64,000 bases of DNA from Gamarada debralockiae (Eukaryota; Ascomycota; Leotiomycetes; Helotiales; Hyphodiscaceae): NCBI GenBank assembly GCA_002803225.1, contig NXFV01002035.1, positions 1-64,000 of the forward strand, read 5' to 3'. Under the pieces are notes generated by a model, which ran no database searches, was not told the DNA's origin, and saw nothing but the letters and a program-made list of their open reading frames with translations. Shown piece by piece: positions 11,779 to 24,087 of this stretch (position 1 is the first letter of the stretch; each line of letters begins with the position of its first letter). The position numbers and the translations under genes are program-made.

Positions 11779-12573
11779 TTGGGAGCGTTCTTGGCGTCCC
11801 GTGAAGAAAATTGGATACATTTGGCAAGATTGATGCCCCAGCAAAACGAGATATATGGCGCCTTGGGGGCCGGCCGTATTTATTTGCTCCGCGATTCAAA
11901 TGTGTTTTATAATTACGATCTCGATTGGACCATATCCAGCTCCTCTCGTCGCAACACGCCGAGTATTCTAACTCCTTTGGCTGGTTCTGCTCAAGGGTTC
12001 ACAGCCATCAAACGGCTGTTACTCAGCGAAGAGTGGGTCAATTTTTCCAGCCTTAACAAACCGGACAAATGGATTATTGCAATAGCCGCCTTCATGGATG
12101 TCGAATTTAGAGAAGCCTTGAGAAGACGCCTGAAGGAGCTTCATTCACCAATCTCAAGGACACAACCATGTCTGAATCAACTAGTATGCAGCTTAGAGAA
12201 TGTCGTATCAGAAGTTACCGACAAATTAACATCGGTACAAGAGAGATGGACATTCATCCGGATCCTTAGCCAGTGGGGAAGTGGCCCAATACTAAGGCGC
12301 TTTCTTAGGGCCGGCATTGACCCAAATGAATCGTTTGATTGGACTAATGCGACATATTACGACCTAAATACCTACTTTCTTCATTCCCATCGTTCTATTA
12401 ACTTCCGAAAGCTATTTATCTCACAATTTGTTTTATTAATTGTCTTCTATCCACTAGCCTATGTAAGTTACTGTTTCATTATCCTCAATGCCAAAAAAGA
12501 GTCAACGGAGGTCTATGTTCTACATAAGCCATTTCTACACAGCCAGCCATATGTCTGCCGACGACTAGAGTAG
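11779..12573 (+). CDS. Unassigned protein, possibly the 3' exon of an ankyrin-type gene
   Basis: An open frame of 264 codons begins without an ATG; the frame is open further upstream to about 11748, so it is probably a downstream exon or a remnant. Its sequence is protein-like: amphipathic helices, FLRAGIDPNE resembling an ankyrin turn, then one hydrophobic helix near residues 210-235 (FVLLIVFYPLAYVSYCFII). It lies right after the NACHT-ankyrin wreck on the same strand and could be its tail. No family recognised. Confidence 0.35.
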   Translation: MGAFLASREENWIHLARLMPQQNEIYGALGAGRIYLLRDSNVFYNYDLDWTISSSSRRNTPSILTPLAGSAQGFTAIKRLLLSEEWVNFSSLNKPDKWIIAIAAFMDVEFREALRRRLKELHSPISRTQPCLNQLVCSLENVVSEVTDKLTSVQERWTFIRILSQWGSGPILRRFLRAGIDPNESFDWTNATYYDLNTYFLHSHRSINFRKLFISQFVLLIVFYPLAYVSYCFIILNAKKESTEVYVLHKPFLHSQPYVCRRLE

Positions 12574-12671
12574 ACTAAACTCCTTAGTAATCTTGCTCTC
12601 AAGAGCAGTTCTATACTTAAATTCGATATAACGCCCATCTAAGAAATCACTGGCGAAGCGATGCTTGCCCA

Positions 12672-15600
12672 CTAGTCCTCAAGCTCTCTACAATACACAT
12701 CAAAAAGCTCCCTAAAAGCCGATTGACGAGCAAGCAAAGCCGCTGGACTATCACACTCAACGACCTTCCCCCTATCGAGCACGACGACTCTGTCAAAATC
12801 ACAAACCGTCCCAATCCGATGGGTAATCGCAATAATCGTATGCCCCACAAAATCCTCCCTAATAATCTTCTGCATCAACTTGTCAGTCTCCGTATCCACG
12901 CTTGACGTCGCTTCATCCAAGATCAGGATCTTTCTTGGGCGAAGCATGGCTCGTACAAGACAGAAGATTTGTCGTTGTCCGTGAGATAGGAAATTCACAT
13001 CCATTTGCGTTTCTAGACCGCCCTTTTCCTCAACTAAGTCCCAGAGATGGGCGCGTTTCAATGCAGTGGTTATTTGCTGCGTAGATGCACTTTCGTATGG
13101 GTCGAGATTTAGTCTTATAGTCCCGTAAAGGAAGAAGGGGTCCTGGGGGACGATATTAAGGCATGATCGGACGAGTTGTCGAGGAATTAGGCCTAAATCG
13201 AGAGAATCGATTGTGATAGTACCGGAAGTGAGTTCTATCATTCTTGTCAGTGCAAGAACAAGGGAACTCTTTCCACTGTTTAAAAGGCACCGGTCAGATT
13301 TTGCAAGATAATTGTAGATAGGAATTGAAACTTGCCTTCCGCTTCTGCCACATATACCGACCTTTTCCCCAGCTTTGATATCAAGGGAGATATTATCAAG
13401 GACATATTCCGAACCAGGTCTAGAACCCAACTTTGTTAGCATATCGAATCGATGGTGCTGAGTCAAATTAGATGGTCAGATGTGCTCATCTACAACCCAA
13501 ATTCAATATCGTCCTGCGCATTACATACGCATAAAGTCAGGGACTATTGAGGGGGAGAAATAGGCACCGACGTACTTATAAGTAGCTGAAAACCCCTGAA
13601 TCTTGACATCGCCTGCTCTAGGCCAATCCTCTGGAGGCACAGTGATTTCACACGGCAGATTTTCAGACACAGTGTCAGCCTCGAAGGCCTTGATTCTCGA
13701 AACTGCCCCAATCGAAGTCTCTAGCATCGTCCAGATCAGAATCAAACCCTTTAGACTATCCGTAAAAGTAATCAGATTAACCAACGCAACACCCGTAAAG
13801 CCTGGGCTAACGGTATTTTGTAGCTTCACCGCCAATGAGACGACAAAGACTGCTAACCCCGCACTAACAAGGTCTAAGACAAGAGTAAGCCATCTCTGTA
13901 CCATAAATAAGAGGTAGAAGGGTTTTTGAGACGAATCCAAAAGCTTGTTGTTCAGCTTGTGATTATCTTCCTGCCATTTGAAGGCACGAATTGTGGCTAG
14001 ACCGCTCAGGGTGTCGATAAACTGTGAGTACAGAGGGCTTTTGGCTTCTAATTCCATGAATCGAAGCTGTCGAGAGGTGCGTAGATAGTATATCTGAATA
14101 AAATAGAAGACCACCGCGATCGGGGGAAACGCCAGGCCGGTGTAATAGCTCGAGGATGAAACAAGTGCTGCAGAGCCAATCACCCCAAATGCTATTAGAA
14201 CGGTATTAAGCAGAACTTGAGGGAGCTCGGTATCGATTATTTGTATATCTTGAGAGAAACGATTGGTCGTCGCCCCTATATCCGTCGTGCTGAAGAATGA
14301 CATCGGGGCCTCCATTACCGTATCGAGTATTGCTCGATGGAGTCGTGCTCCAGAGTGAAAGATAATGTTGCTTAGGGAGTGCCAAGCTAACAGAGCTAGC
14401 ATTATCAAGCTAAGGAATTGGAGAAGGGAATAAATCGCCATGTATGTGACAATCTTCTGGTCCGGATGAGTTATGTTTGCGTCAGACCACCATTTTAACC
14501 AGGCATCTGCAAATATTAGCATCTGAACACACCCCCCGCTCTCGAAGATATAAATGATAAGAAATGTAACGTTATATGGCCTTCTGTGGTATCTTAATTC
14601 TCCAATATGTTGCACAGCAAAACCGTGGGTAGAAGACAGGTGATATGAATTGGACGTACTGGGAAATGCTGTTAGAAATGCAAAAACGACCTGAAATGAG
14701 AAGAACACGACTATGTTCAGAGTTCCGATTGAGCGAAAATAGTAGCCATATACCGCCATATCACCACGCTGTTTGGAGCTCTCCTCTAAAGTACTCTTGA
14801 CCATGCTTGAGTCATTAGGCTTCGTTGTCCGGGGAGAGCCAACAATTTCCTCCTTGTTAAGCTTAGCTTTGACCTCGAAGTCATTTCCAATATCCTCGTT
14901 AGCTGCAAATTGTGGGGATTTCTCCTGCTCTACTACCTTTCTACCTTGCAAGGCGAGAATGTGATCTGCAAAAGGGAGCAGGTTCGGAGATTGCGTCGCC
15001 AAAATGACTGTTGTGCCTAGACGGCGAAGAAGGCCTCGGGGTCCAAAAACCCGATCAAAGACCAGTCGTTCCGTCATCAGATCGAAGCCATTAAAGACAT
15101 CATCGAAAATGGCAACTCTTTTTCTCGCGTAAACAGCTCGAGCAATCGCAACTCGCTGTCTTTGACCTCCACTTAGAGTAATCCCAGCAGACCCAATACG
15201 CGTTTTGTCGCCTTCCATAAGAGTTGCAAAGTCCTCTTCTAAGCCACAGGCGTGTACTACAGCTTGATACCAAGTCTCATCAAAGTTGGAGAACCCAGTA
15301 ATGGAGTTCAGAATTGAAGAATTCGTGAGCCACGGAGTTTGGTCACAAAAGGCGACATCAGTAGTTGAAACGTAGACAAAGCCCTTGGAGCATCGTGTCT
15401 CTCCTAAGATCGCTTTTAGTAGAGTTGATTTTCCAGAAGCAACTGGTCCGACAAGAAGAGTCAGCTGCGACCGCTGGATCGCGAAATTAACGTCGCTGAG
15501 GACTGGAGCAGTCTCATTCCAACCAAATGTCCCATTCCGTACACGGATGGCCTCCGAGCTTATACTTGGCATAGCGATACGGGAAAGACTGTGTTCGCGT

Positions 15601-17559
15601 TCCTCCATTTCGACTACTTCCGAATTCGCAATTTTGTCAGGACAATTAACTCTTTGCGAATGCTTAGCAGCGTGAGTTAAAACTTCCAACCTGTGATCAG
15701 ATCGAGATTCTGCCAACAGAAATTCCTGGATACGTTGAAAGCAACCCCTGGCCGCCATAAGGGTCGGAAGTGCTTGGAATATTTGAGCAAGCGGTGTGGC
15801 CAAGAGCTGAATGAGTGAAAGAGAGGTGAAGAGTCGAGACGTATCTAATGTAGCTCCGGTCGCACGTGAGATTCCCGTGAATGCAACGAAGGTAACCACA
15901 GGAGAGAGCTGCAGAGGAACAAAGGCCAAAACTGCCGTATAAACCTGAATCATCCTAAATTTCCTTCCAGCAGTGATTTCATTGAGACGCAAGCTTTGAA
16001 TGAGTTCAGCAAGTCTTCCTGTCAAGCCCGACATCTTCACACCCTTTGCGAATGAGAGCATAGCAGATGTAATGCCAACCCTCTCCTGAATCTTCTTGAT
16101 CCATGTTAATTGGTAGAAGCCAGCTTTCGACGACAGAGCCGAGCTACCAAATCCAGATGCCACAGCAACAATTATCGGAAACATTGCGGCTAGACCTAGC
16201 TGTCTCTGCAATAAGAACGTTGCAATTCCCACGGAGATAAGGTTTGCCCAAAGCTCGTGCACAAAACGCAGTCCCTGCACAATACGCTCCACGTCTGCAC
16301 TCATTAGCGTAACAGCTGCTGAGTTGTCTAGAGCAGTAATGCTGATCATAGTCGTATTCCGATAGATAGCCAAAACCAGAATCCCTCTGACCATGGTAAT
16401 AAAGCGAAAGAGCTGGTGAAAATAAAACCCCGTCGAAACTGCAAGGCCTAGATACACAATTCCATATGCGCCAATCAATCCATAACCGATGTTCGTACTA
16501 ATGCCCGTACTTGGTTCACCGAGAAAGTCTAGAAGTCGATTTATGAGAAGGGGCTGGCAGAATGTGAAGCAGAGAAGGACAAGGCGTGGAAAAATAGGAG
16601 CGAGGAACTGCCATCTCAGACTCTTTAGAATGGAGGCTACTAGATAATAGTTGCCATAGTTCTCGGCTACATGAAATTGACGTTAGTCAACTCCTTTAGA
16701 GCTAACATGTCTGGGATAAGAGATGAGCTTACAGGTTTCCCAGGCTCTACTGAACCTATTCCATAATGACTCAGATGACAACTTTTCGTCCAGCGGGTAT
16801 AGGTCATCCATGGAAAGTACCTTCCGAAATCCCCGTAAAATAAGACGATTCAGCCACCAAAACACACTATGACTGAATATTCCGCTTATCTCTTCGGGTC
16901 CTCGATCTTTATCTGTTGCATTCAGATAATGTGTCTTCCTTCTTGCTTCCAATATCAAGACTATAAGCTTCAATCCAAGGGAGGCAGTGAACAAGCAGGC
17001 AATCAAGGTGTCAAAATGAACCAGCCATAGTGTCCTCGCACGAACAACATCAAATATGAGGGAGAAGAAAAGATAAATTCCAAGTGATGCTGATGGTCGA
17101 ATTGATTTGGTATGTTCGCTGTGAGACAACAGGCAGAGGACACATGCCACCACGAATGAGAGACTCGCCGTAGCGATTGAGGTCGTTGTCTTGACAGAAG
17201 CAACACATGATGCGACCAAAATTGCCAGCTGTAGTTGGGCAAATAAGATGAGTAGGAACTATTCATTCACCATTAGTACTTCCCCAAGTGTATAAAATTA
17301 AGATCTTGTGTGTCGAAAGCCCACTGACCAGCTTGATCTTGTGAAAAGTGCTACCTCTAACCTTGGTAGGCTCTCTTCGAAGTAGGAGGATTCGCACCGG
17401 TGCAGCTATCAACAAGACCACAGATGGGACGATGGACAAGATACTCTCCTCAAAGAGTAGAGTGAAATCAAAGCTACGACAGCCGGTCTCAATCTGGGGT
17501 CCGAAGATATTGTCGGCGCCAGATGAACACCAGTCTGAGTTGTTACCGGGATAGTTCAT
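12672..17559 (-). CDS. ABCC (MRP-type) full-length ABC transporter
   Basis: Six exons (complement of 17329-17559, 16733-17228, 14660-16666, 13576-14506, 13336-13419, 12672-13275) close in frame to 1450 residues, the usual size of fungal ABCC drug and conjugate pumps. In order: an N-terminal hydrophobic TMD0-like region, a first six-helix domain, NBD1 (Walker A GPVASGKST near 650, signature LSGGQRQR near 740, Walker B VAIFDDVFNGFD, degenerate as usual in ABCC), a second six-helix domain, and NBD2 (Walker A GRSGSGKSS near 1250, signature LSHGQRQ near 1347, Walker B ILILDEATSSVD). Introns 13420-13575, 13276-13335 and 14507-14659 are in frame, so unspliced RNA also reads open. The intron inside the NBD2 Walker A uses a GC donor. 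It flanks the RiPP cluster and is a candidate exporter or resistance pump; membership is inferred from position only. Confidence 0.9.
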
Positions 17560-18702
17560 AACTCCACCCTGGAAGATGGGGCAGTAAGAAATGTCGTATA
17601 CTATGGAGGCTTGCTTGTGGCAACCGTGCCCTACGATCTACGATCTTCGAAAGGTACGTGCTCGCGTTTCGATAAGTTGCCGTATGACGTTGATCGTTGA
17701 GCATGGAAACGCAGGCTGGCTTGACGTGTATCAGCGAGGCCGATCAGGAGTGGAGAAGATGCAAAAAATTCCAAGCTATAATTCCACAGAATCAGAGGAC
17801 CAGACACTCCTTCGGTGATGAAGTTAGTGTTCCGATAATTCCACTGCTTATTTCTCGCATTCAATTCTAAACGTACCGTACGTGGGTTGCGGGTTGCAGC
17901 GACTAGTGAGACTTCAGTACAGAGTATAGAATATCTGGAGAGATGCCAATGAGGGGTGCTTCGTAGGAGCCGACAAGAAATGCAGCATCTCACAGAGAAT
18001 CAAAGGAAGTCCTATCATACCGCATAGAAGACGGGAAACCAAACAAAAGACCTCCCAGGCGCCGTCTGGCGCTGCGGCGCTATTGGTCGACATACGACCA
18101 CGAGAAGTTGGCAGATATCTAAATTTTACAGTACCTTAGGCGAGGTTGGATTAGGAAGGCGTCGTCCGGTAAAGTACAGAGGTCGCGGCAGAAAGTACAC
18201 AGTATGGTCCGTTCAGGGTGTGGGGCCTGTAATCCTTCACTGGAGCCGCTAGTCTTGGGCTTAACCCACCCTGCAGCACGGCAACTACGGCGCTGTAACA
18301 GACTCTTTGCAAGGGACCCCCGTCGGAGGAAGCGCCGTATGGTATGCAAGCAAAGTAGTAGGTGGTATCAAGCATCAATGCTCAGTACCTGTGCTCAGTC
18401 CGCTATGCCTACCCGCCCCCGCTATCAGCCCCACAATGCGGTGCATGCCTATACGATCCATACTACCTACTGTACTCGTATAGGAAAACGCACCCCTATC
18501 AAAGAAGCGGTTTTACCTGACGAAAAGGGAAGAAGAAGAAGCCCCTCTTTTTAGTTACCTGTTCGGCGAATCCCTTTTCCTTACGAATTAGGTCAAGAAG
18601 AAGGGACGGAAAGTGTGACGACTTTTGGCTGGCCAAGCAGGCCATAAGTTCTGTTGAACTTTTGAGGCAAATCGTAGAATTTGGCCATCTCCTGCCGAAA
18701 TC
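17560..18702. other. Divergent intergenic region between ABC transporter and first UstYa gene
   Basis: A 1.1 kb region without a recognisable gene. It must hold the promoters of two divergent genes. A GC-rich inverted word (GGCGCC..GGCGC) lies near 18058-18080. No TATA box or clear palindromic activator site stands out. Confidence 0.5.
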
Positions 18703-19643
18703 ATGCATTCCATCTTCCGCTACTCACGACTTTCCGAGGAGAACGAGGAGAAAGACTCGGACATAGGGTCCAGACGACCACCAATTGCCCAACCCAGTCG
18801 ACTCCTCTGGATTCTCTCCATCGGCTCCATCTGTCTGAGTATCTTCTCTGTGGGCGTGCTCATCTATGCCCTGACCGCAAAGCCGAATGATGCGCAGTGC
18901 GCAAAGCAGTTATCTCCCTACTGTAAGAAAATGTCATGACCGTATAGTCAAGGGCAAGGCTGGAAAGCTGATGATTTTGCGACAGCACCTGCGCTGGAGG
19001 CCGTAGAATACGAATGGCGTACCTATGAAAATGAGTTCGCGAAAGAAACTATCTATCGAGGCACCCCGACCCCAGAGTTGGAGACGGCGTGGGAGAACCT
19101 CTGGCAATGTGAGTTGCGCCTCCTCGTCTTGTCTCAGCTCTAACAACATACACAGATGGCCTGGTCAATGTCGACGTAGACCGCGTGGCATCTCTGAACA
19201 AATCCGCCAGCGACGCCTGGAGGCGCCTGCCCGCATCGAACGGCGGCGGAATCGGCGGTTTCCTCGAAGTCTTCCATCAGATTCATTGTCTTGTCAGTCT
19301 ACCATCCCCTCCCCACGGCTTCAAAATCTACTAACCAACCCCCCAGAACCTCATCCGCCAATACACCTACCGCGATGTCCACGATTACAGCGAGCACCCC
19401 TCATTCCAAGGCCCGGCATACCTCCTCCGTACGCACGTCGACCACTGCATCGAGACCATCCGTCTCAATCTCATGTGCATCAGCGATGTGACGCCGGTGC
19501 TGGTCAAGATGGATCCGAGCTCTCCGAATGGAGAGTCGCCGGATTTTAACACACTGCATAAGTGTCGCAGGTTTGATAAGCTGCAGGAGTGGATGGGGGA
19601 ACATGTGGTGGCGAATAAGCTGGAGCATAGTGGGCATCATCAT
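18703..19643 (+). CDS. UstYa-family (DUF3328) oxidase, copy 1
   Basis: Four exons (18703-18922, 18986-19108, 19156-19292, 19347-19643) give 258 residues. A cytoplasmic N terminus of about 33 residues precedes one membrane helix (34-57). The lumenal domain has both family motifs: HQIHCL (155-160) and HVDHCIETIR (190-199). These His/Cys motifs define UstYa proteins, which in ustiloxin, asperipin and cyclochlorotine pathways catalyse oxidative side-chain cyclisation or oxygenation of peptides. The middle segment GTPTPELETAWENLW is the usual P-x-x-(D/E)-x-x-W region. The C terminus ends in three His. It is the first of three such genes around a repeat-containing precursor, so a peptide-modifying role is likely. 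Which bond it makes cannot be read from sequence. Confidence 0.9.
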
Positions 19644-19908
19644 TAGGAGGATGTAGGGTGCGAATTAGAAGTTGAGGATTACTCTTAGACAGATGAGAAT
19701 ATTCATTTCAAATCCTTCTTTCTTGGCCTCAAAATGGTTGACTTCCATCTTTGTACGTAATGCATAGAACACCTCAAACGATATTGTACTGTACGAAGCA
19801 TATGGCATTACATGAGGCATTATACATGAACGACATAACACGAAGGACACTATATGAAGGATACCTATTGATTTTATTCATAATTACTTCATTGTAATTA
19901 CAATTGAG

Positions 19909-20992
19909 CTAGCCGCTATGCTTGTGTACAGCCGGCAGCTCCTTCTGCCCATAGGCCTTCACTGGGACAACATTATGCGACACATCAGCTCCCTTCATCC
20001 ACTCCGTGACGCTATCCCAGTTCTTACACGAATGTATGGTTCTAAAATATGGCATCGGCTCAGGCCGATCCTCCATCCAGTTATATGTCATTACAGTCAG
20101 GTCTGCTTCACACATTATGTTCATTCGTAATATTTCGATACAATGCCCTTTAATTTTCTCGTCAGTATATGCTTTTTCGCATCGAAGTCCACATACCTAG
20201 ATGTTCTGTGATCGTTGCATCAGTAAGGTTTCGAAAAGCGGGGTATTTGTCATGATAGTATCCAAAATACACGGCTCTCCGTAATAGATCCTGAACAATT
20301 GCCTTGTGAGTGATTCGAAAAATGGAGGATGGGCGGATGATCATACTACACAATGCAGCTTGTGAAACACATCCAGCGTCGCGAGGTATTCTCCTCCTGG
20401 TAGTTTCACGGCTTCCTCTGTATAAGGATTCAAGAGCTTCCACTCCGCTTCTGACATCCCGAAAAAGCCGGCTATATGGACACGTTAACTTTGCGTGCTT
20501 GATATGCTATATATGAGAGAGAGAGAGAGAAGAGGACCCACTCTCTGTGATACTATCCCACGCATCATCCACCTCCGCACTCGGCTCACCCGCCCAAGGC
20601 GAGGGCTCATGCAAACTGCCCTCAAACTGCTGTACTTCATACCTGACAGAGTCCCATGCCGGTGCTACCCAGTATCAACACAGGCCCTAGACGTGGGCAA
20701 CAGCATACATACATGGCTGACCTAATCGCTTCCCGCATGCCACGTCCTTGGCCCTCTCACTGACATCAGGGCGGAAGACAGCGAGGAGAATGATTGTCGC
20801 ATTGAAGAAGGAAAGGATGATGTAGACCCATAGTGCTCGAGATAGAGGCAGAAAAGCGGACTTGGGGCGCCCTACACGCTGCTGGCTTGATGGCAGAAAT
20901 GGAGTTTCAGGATCTTGAGTATCTGATGATCCTTCCCCCGATTTGAAGATAGGAAGTTGCGCATAATCGGTAGAGAAACTGCGGGGCCTCAT
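19909..20992 (-). CDS. UstYa-family (DUF3328) oxidase, copy 2
   Basis: Five exons (complement of 20722-20992, 20542-20664, 20350-20471, 20197-20290, 19909-20147) close to 282 residues. A 50-residue cytoplasmic N terminus precedes a membrane helix (about 53-73). Motif 1 is HKLHC (168-172), split from DLLRR by an intron; motif 2 is HLGHCIEILR (202-211). Segment GEPSAEVDDAWD matches the family core. It is transcribed divergently from the MFS gene and shares its 369 bp promoter. Motif 1 has Lys where many members have Gln, a tolerated variant. Identity to copy 1 by eye is low outside the motifs, so the copies are diverged rather than recent duplicates. Confidence 0.88.
20516..20531. repeat. GA dinucleotide microsatellite
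   Basis: Eight GA units lie inside the second intron of the minus-strand UstYa gene, where they give a pyrimidine run on the sense strand. Length may vary between strains. Confidence 0.8.
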
Positions 20993-21315
20993 GGCGTGGT
21001 GAAGATGTGGGAGCAGCTGCCTACCATAAAATGAAAGTGGTGATGTGAATACTACAAATGCTCGACTGAATCTGCACTGTTGTACTAAGGCACGGGCATT
21101 TAAAAACCGAACACTTCTGCGCATTAAGTTTAACCTTAGCCTGTCAGCGACCCTCTTGGCTCTAGTCAGCGCTGGATTTCGGACACTGCCGTGGCTGGTG
21201 ACACGAGCCCTGTAAAAATTTCGCAACTGTCCGTGCCTTCGTAGCGAATTCCACCTGCCCAACTGGGGCTTGTCTCGGCTTAGGAGGCTGCGGTTGCGGC
21301 GCAAGCACTAATCAA

Positions 21316-21340
21316 GGTTACGTTACCGCAAGCGCTTAGC
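21316..21340. promoter_or_regulatory. Candidate cluster operator in the UstYa-2/MFS promoter
   Basis: On the minus strand this reads GCTAAGCGCTT directly followed by GCGGTAA. The same two words in the same order and orientation occur upstream of the third UstYa gene (25737-25765), spaced by 11 bases there. AAGCGCTT is palindromic and GCGG contains the CGG triplet liked by Zn2Cys6 factors. It lies 22-46 bases before the MFS start codon. Confidence 0.4.
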
Positions 21341-21361
21341 AGCCGGCTGAAGTCCCGAAAA

Positions 21362-23246
21362 ATGCAAAACCAAACTCATCCTTCTCGTCCTCCCTCGACT
21401 TGTCCTGCCTACTACTCCAACGAAATGCCAATCGCACAACCACCAGCTACCGCCCCTTCGCCAGCGATTGCCATCGATCCGGACGAGTCTTCGCCTCTTC
21501 TCCATCACGATGCGATTGATACGCATGGCAACCAAGATGCACGCAGGGTACCTGCCAACACGGGCTGGATCCCGCAGAAACACCGGCCTGTCGTCGTTGT
21601 CGTGCTCTGCACGCTCTGCATTCTGTCTATTGATGTCGGCGTCTTCATGCAGATGGCCCCCCTGACTCGCATTCTTGAGTCTATTATCTGCCATTCCTAC
21701 TATCAGCGTCATCCAGAGCTGATTGATTTCAATGGTGGAATCCCCGAACGCATGTGCAAGATCTCACCAGTGCAAAGCGAGCTTGCCATGTTGAAAGGCT
21801 GGTCGGCATTGTTTGATTGTCTTCCAAGTAAGCCCCGAGTAGAACCAGGATCGGAACTGTCCACTCATTCATTCTCTAGTCGTCCTTCTAGCAGTGCCTT
21901 ACGGCTTCGTCGCCGACAAATATGGCCGAAAACAGGTTCTTCTTCTAGCTATTACTGGAGTCGTGATGGGTAACATTTGGATACTGTTTGTTTGTGTGTT
22001 CTTCCTGACCTTGCTATGGCGTCTCTACTGATCATCCATTCGCAGGTCGCTTTCCTGATATGTTTGCTGTCCAACTCATATGGCTTTCCCCTGCCTTCAG
22101 CATTATCGGTGGCGGTGCTGGAGTTGCAACTTCAATAATCTTTACTATTGTCGCTGACGTCGTCACTGAAAGCCAGAGGCATGTGCGGTTCATAAGTAAG
22201 ATAGTTTGTTTGCTGATCATGTCCAAAATTAGATCGACAAGTTTCTTCAGAATCACAGCTTCGGTTTTGATGGCGCAACTCATCGCGATCCCCGTCAGCT
22301 CCATTTTGATGGCGCAGAATCTCTGGCTTCCTATGCTTCTTGGCGTTGGAGCAATGATACTTGGTGGCTTAATATTGATACCGCTACCAGAAACTTTGAG
22401 CAACAAGCTCGACTCTACAAGCACGCCTGACTCCGAAGATTGCGAAGACAGAGAAGACAATTGGCCGAGAGCAGATCCTTTCGATAGGGTGGTACAGAGC
22501 GGCAAATGGATCATCAATGAATCCAAGTCTGTTTTTGTTTCACCAATAGTTGCTACATTGATATTTACGTTCCTTGTCAACTCTCTTGGAAGGTCGGCTG
22601 TCGAATTGCTACTGCAATATGCTTCCCGGAGATATCATTGGACTATTGCCCAGGTAACTGCTAACATTGGCTATATTTTATTCCCATACATGCTGACCCT
22701 CTGCATAGGCAAGCTTTCTCCTGCCATTACGTGCTGCTGTTCAACTTGCGCTCCTGCTTTTGATCCTCCCTTACTTATCATATATTCTCACGACATATAT
22801 GTCCGTTAGTGCAAAGACAAAAGACCTTTACATTTCGCGAGGTAGTGTAGCTCTGCTGATGCTCGGCTCTGTGGGCATCGGCCTTTCGCCCACACCAATT
22901 CTCATGGCTATCTGTATGTATTCAAAATGCCCTCTTCGTAAAGTAATCACTAACTCGGGAAGTCCTCGTTCTTTACACACTGGGCTCTGGTTTTGCGACA
23001 GCAGTTAGAAGTCTAGCAACATCACTTGTTGAACCCCATCAAGTAGGCCGCTTGTATGCTGCAATGACGACCATGGACATGGTCGGTGGCATGATAGCAG
23101 GCCCATCTCTTTCAGCACTGTATGGCTTTGGTCTAAGTCTCGACGGGCCTTGGGTCGGCCTTCCATTCTTAGCATCTGGGGTAGTTTTTCTATTTATTGC
23201 TCTGCCATTATGGCTATCAAATTTGAAGTCGCATACTCCTATCTAG
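21362..23246 (+). CDS. MFS transporter
   Basis: Six exons (21362-21827, 21880-21993, 22046-22178, 22233-22653, 22709-22913, 22963-23246) close to 540 residues. An N-terminal 75 residues of cytoplasmic Pro/Asp-rich sequence are followed by about 12 hydrophobic helices. The loop GFVADKYGRKQ after helix 2 is the MFS signature (G-x-x-x-D-x-x-G-R-R/K), and ESQRSTSFFRITAS is the usual motif at the helix 4-5 region of this fungal subgroup. The long central loop is acidic (DSEDCEDREDN). The intron 22179-22232 needs a GC donor (GCATGT); if retained it would add 18 residues without a stop. Position between UstYa copy 2 and the precursor makes it the likely exporter of the peptide product. Confidence 0.87.
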
Positions 23247-23635
23247 ACATTTAGAGCTATTTACCGATCGATGTATTTTACTTTGAAGATCCATGATATT
23301 TGCGAGGTAGCAATATGTTGTTAATAGCTTTCATCACTGCTAATACCAACTTTGTGCAAGTCATGCACGATTAGTCTGCAGACGCTGGAGCCTAATGACC
23401 ATATGTAATTTTGACCATAGACGAGGTTGATTTGTCTGAAACCTGTATCCAGATGAAGGAAAGATGGCCGTGCCTTCCTCCTGCTTCCATGGAACGGCCT
23501 CGGCATCCTTCATCTTTGCAAGCTTGCCATGCAAGTTCGATAATCAGACTGACGGGCCATACCTTGCTGACCTGGTCAAGGCAAGGGAGATAAGCCTCCT
23601 TGCCCACCTCGGCTTTGCGTCTGCTATGTAGGGGT

Positions 23636-23876
23636 CCTTGCTCCTTGCGTTAAACGCGGGGCTTCCTCAGTGCTACCCACTTCGCCGCAGGAATATCAAT
23701 AAGGCAAGATCCTCGGTCAATTATGCATTCCTCAGCAAGCTGCTATCAACACAGAAGCCGAACCACACCGCTCTGTGTCTGGTAGGGATCTCTTGCTCCC
23801 TCCATTAACTGAGGCGGCAGCAGACAGGGAGTCATTTGTCATCCTACTTTACTTCGCCGCACGGATATGAACAGGC
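23636..23876. repeat. Imperfect duplication upstream of the RiPP precursor
   Basis: Two blocks share CTTGCTCC..TTAA (from 23637 and 23792) and then ACTTCGCCGCA.GGATAT.AA..AGGCAA (from about 23679 and 23851). The offset is 155-172 bases, so the copies have gained indels. They end about 210 bases before the precursor start and may be duplicated promoter elements. Confidence 0.5.
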
Positions 23877-23987
23877 AATCATATGAGCTAATTCTGGTGA
23901 CTTTTGCAGAGCCTACCGGCGGCATTTCAGCCTGAAGTAAATCAACATTTCAGCATCGGTAGTGCAGGAGACAGTCTCGCGGATTAG

Positions 23988-23993
23988 TATAAA
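23988..23993 (+). promoter_or_regulatory. TATA box of the precursor gene
   Basis: TATAAA stands 95-100 bases before the precursor ATG at 24088 and is followed by a C/A-rich leader with CATTCATTCTTCTC, a typical layout for strongly expressed fungal genes. Confidence 0.5.
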
Positions 23994-24087
23994 GACCGGT
24001 GCGGTGACACTGGAAATTGAAACATCAACCATTCATTCTTCTCTTCTCAAGGCACCTACGTCAGAACTTCCAGTACCAGGAATCATC

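Noticed and set aside
17631..18708. Short open frames in the ABC/UstYa-1 gap
   Set aside because: None has a known motif, a plausible start with splice partners, or protein-like composition.
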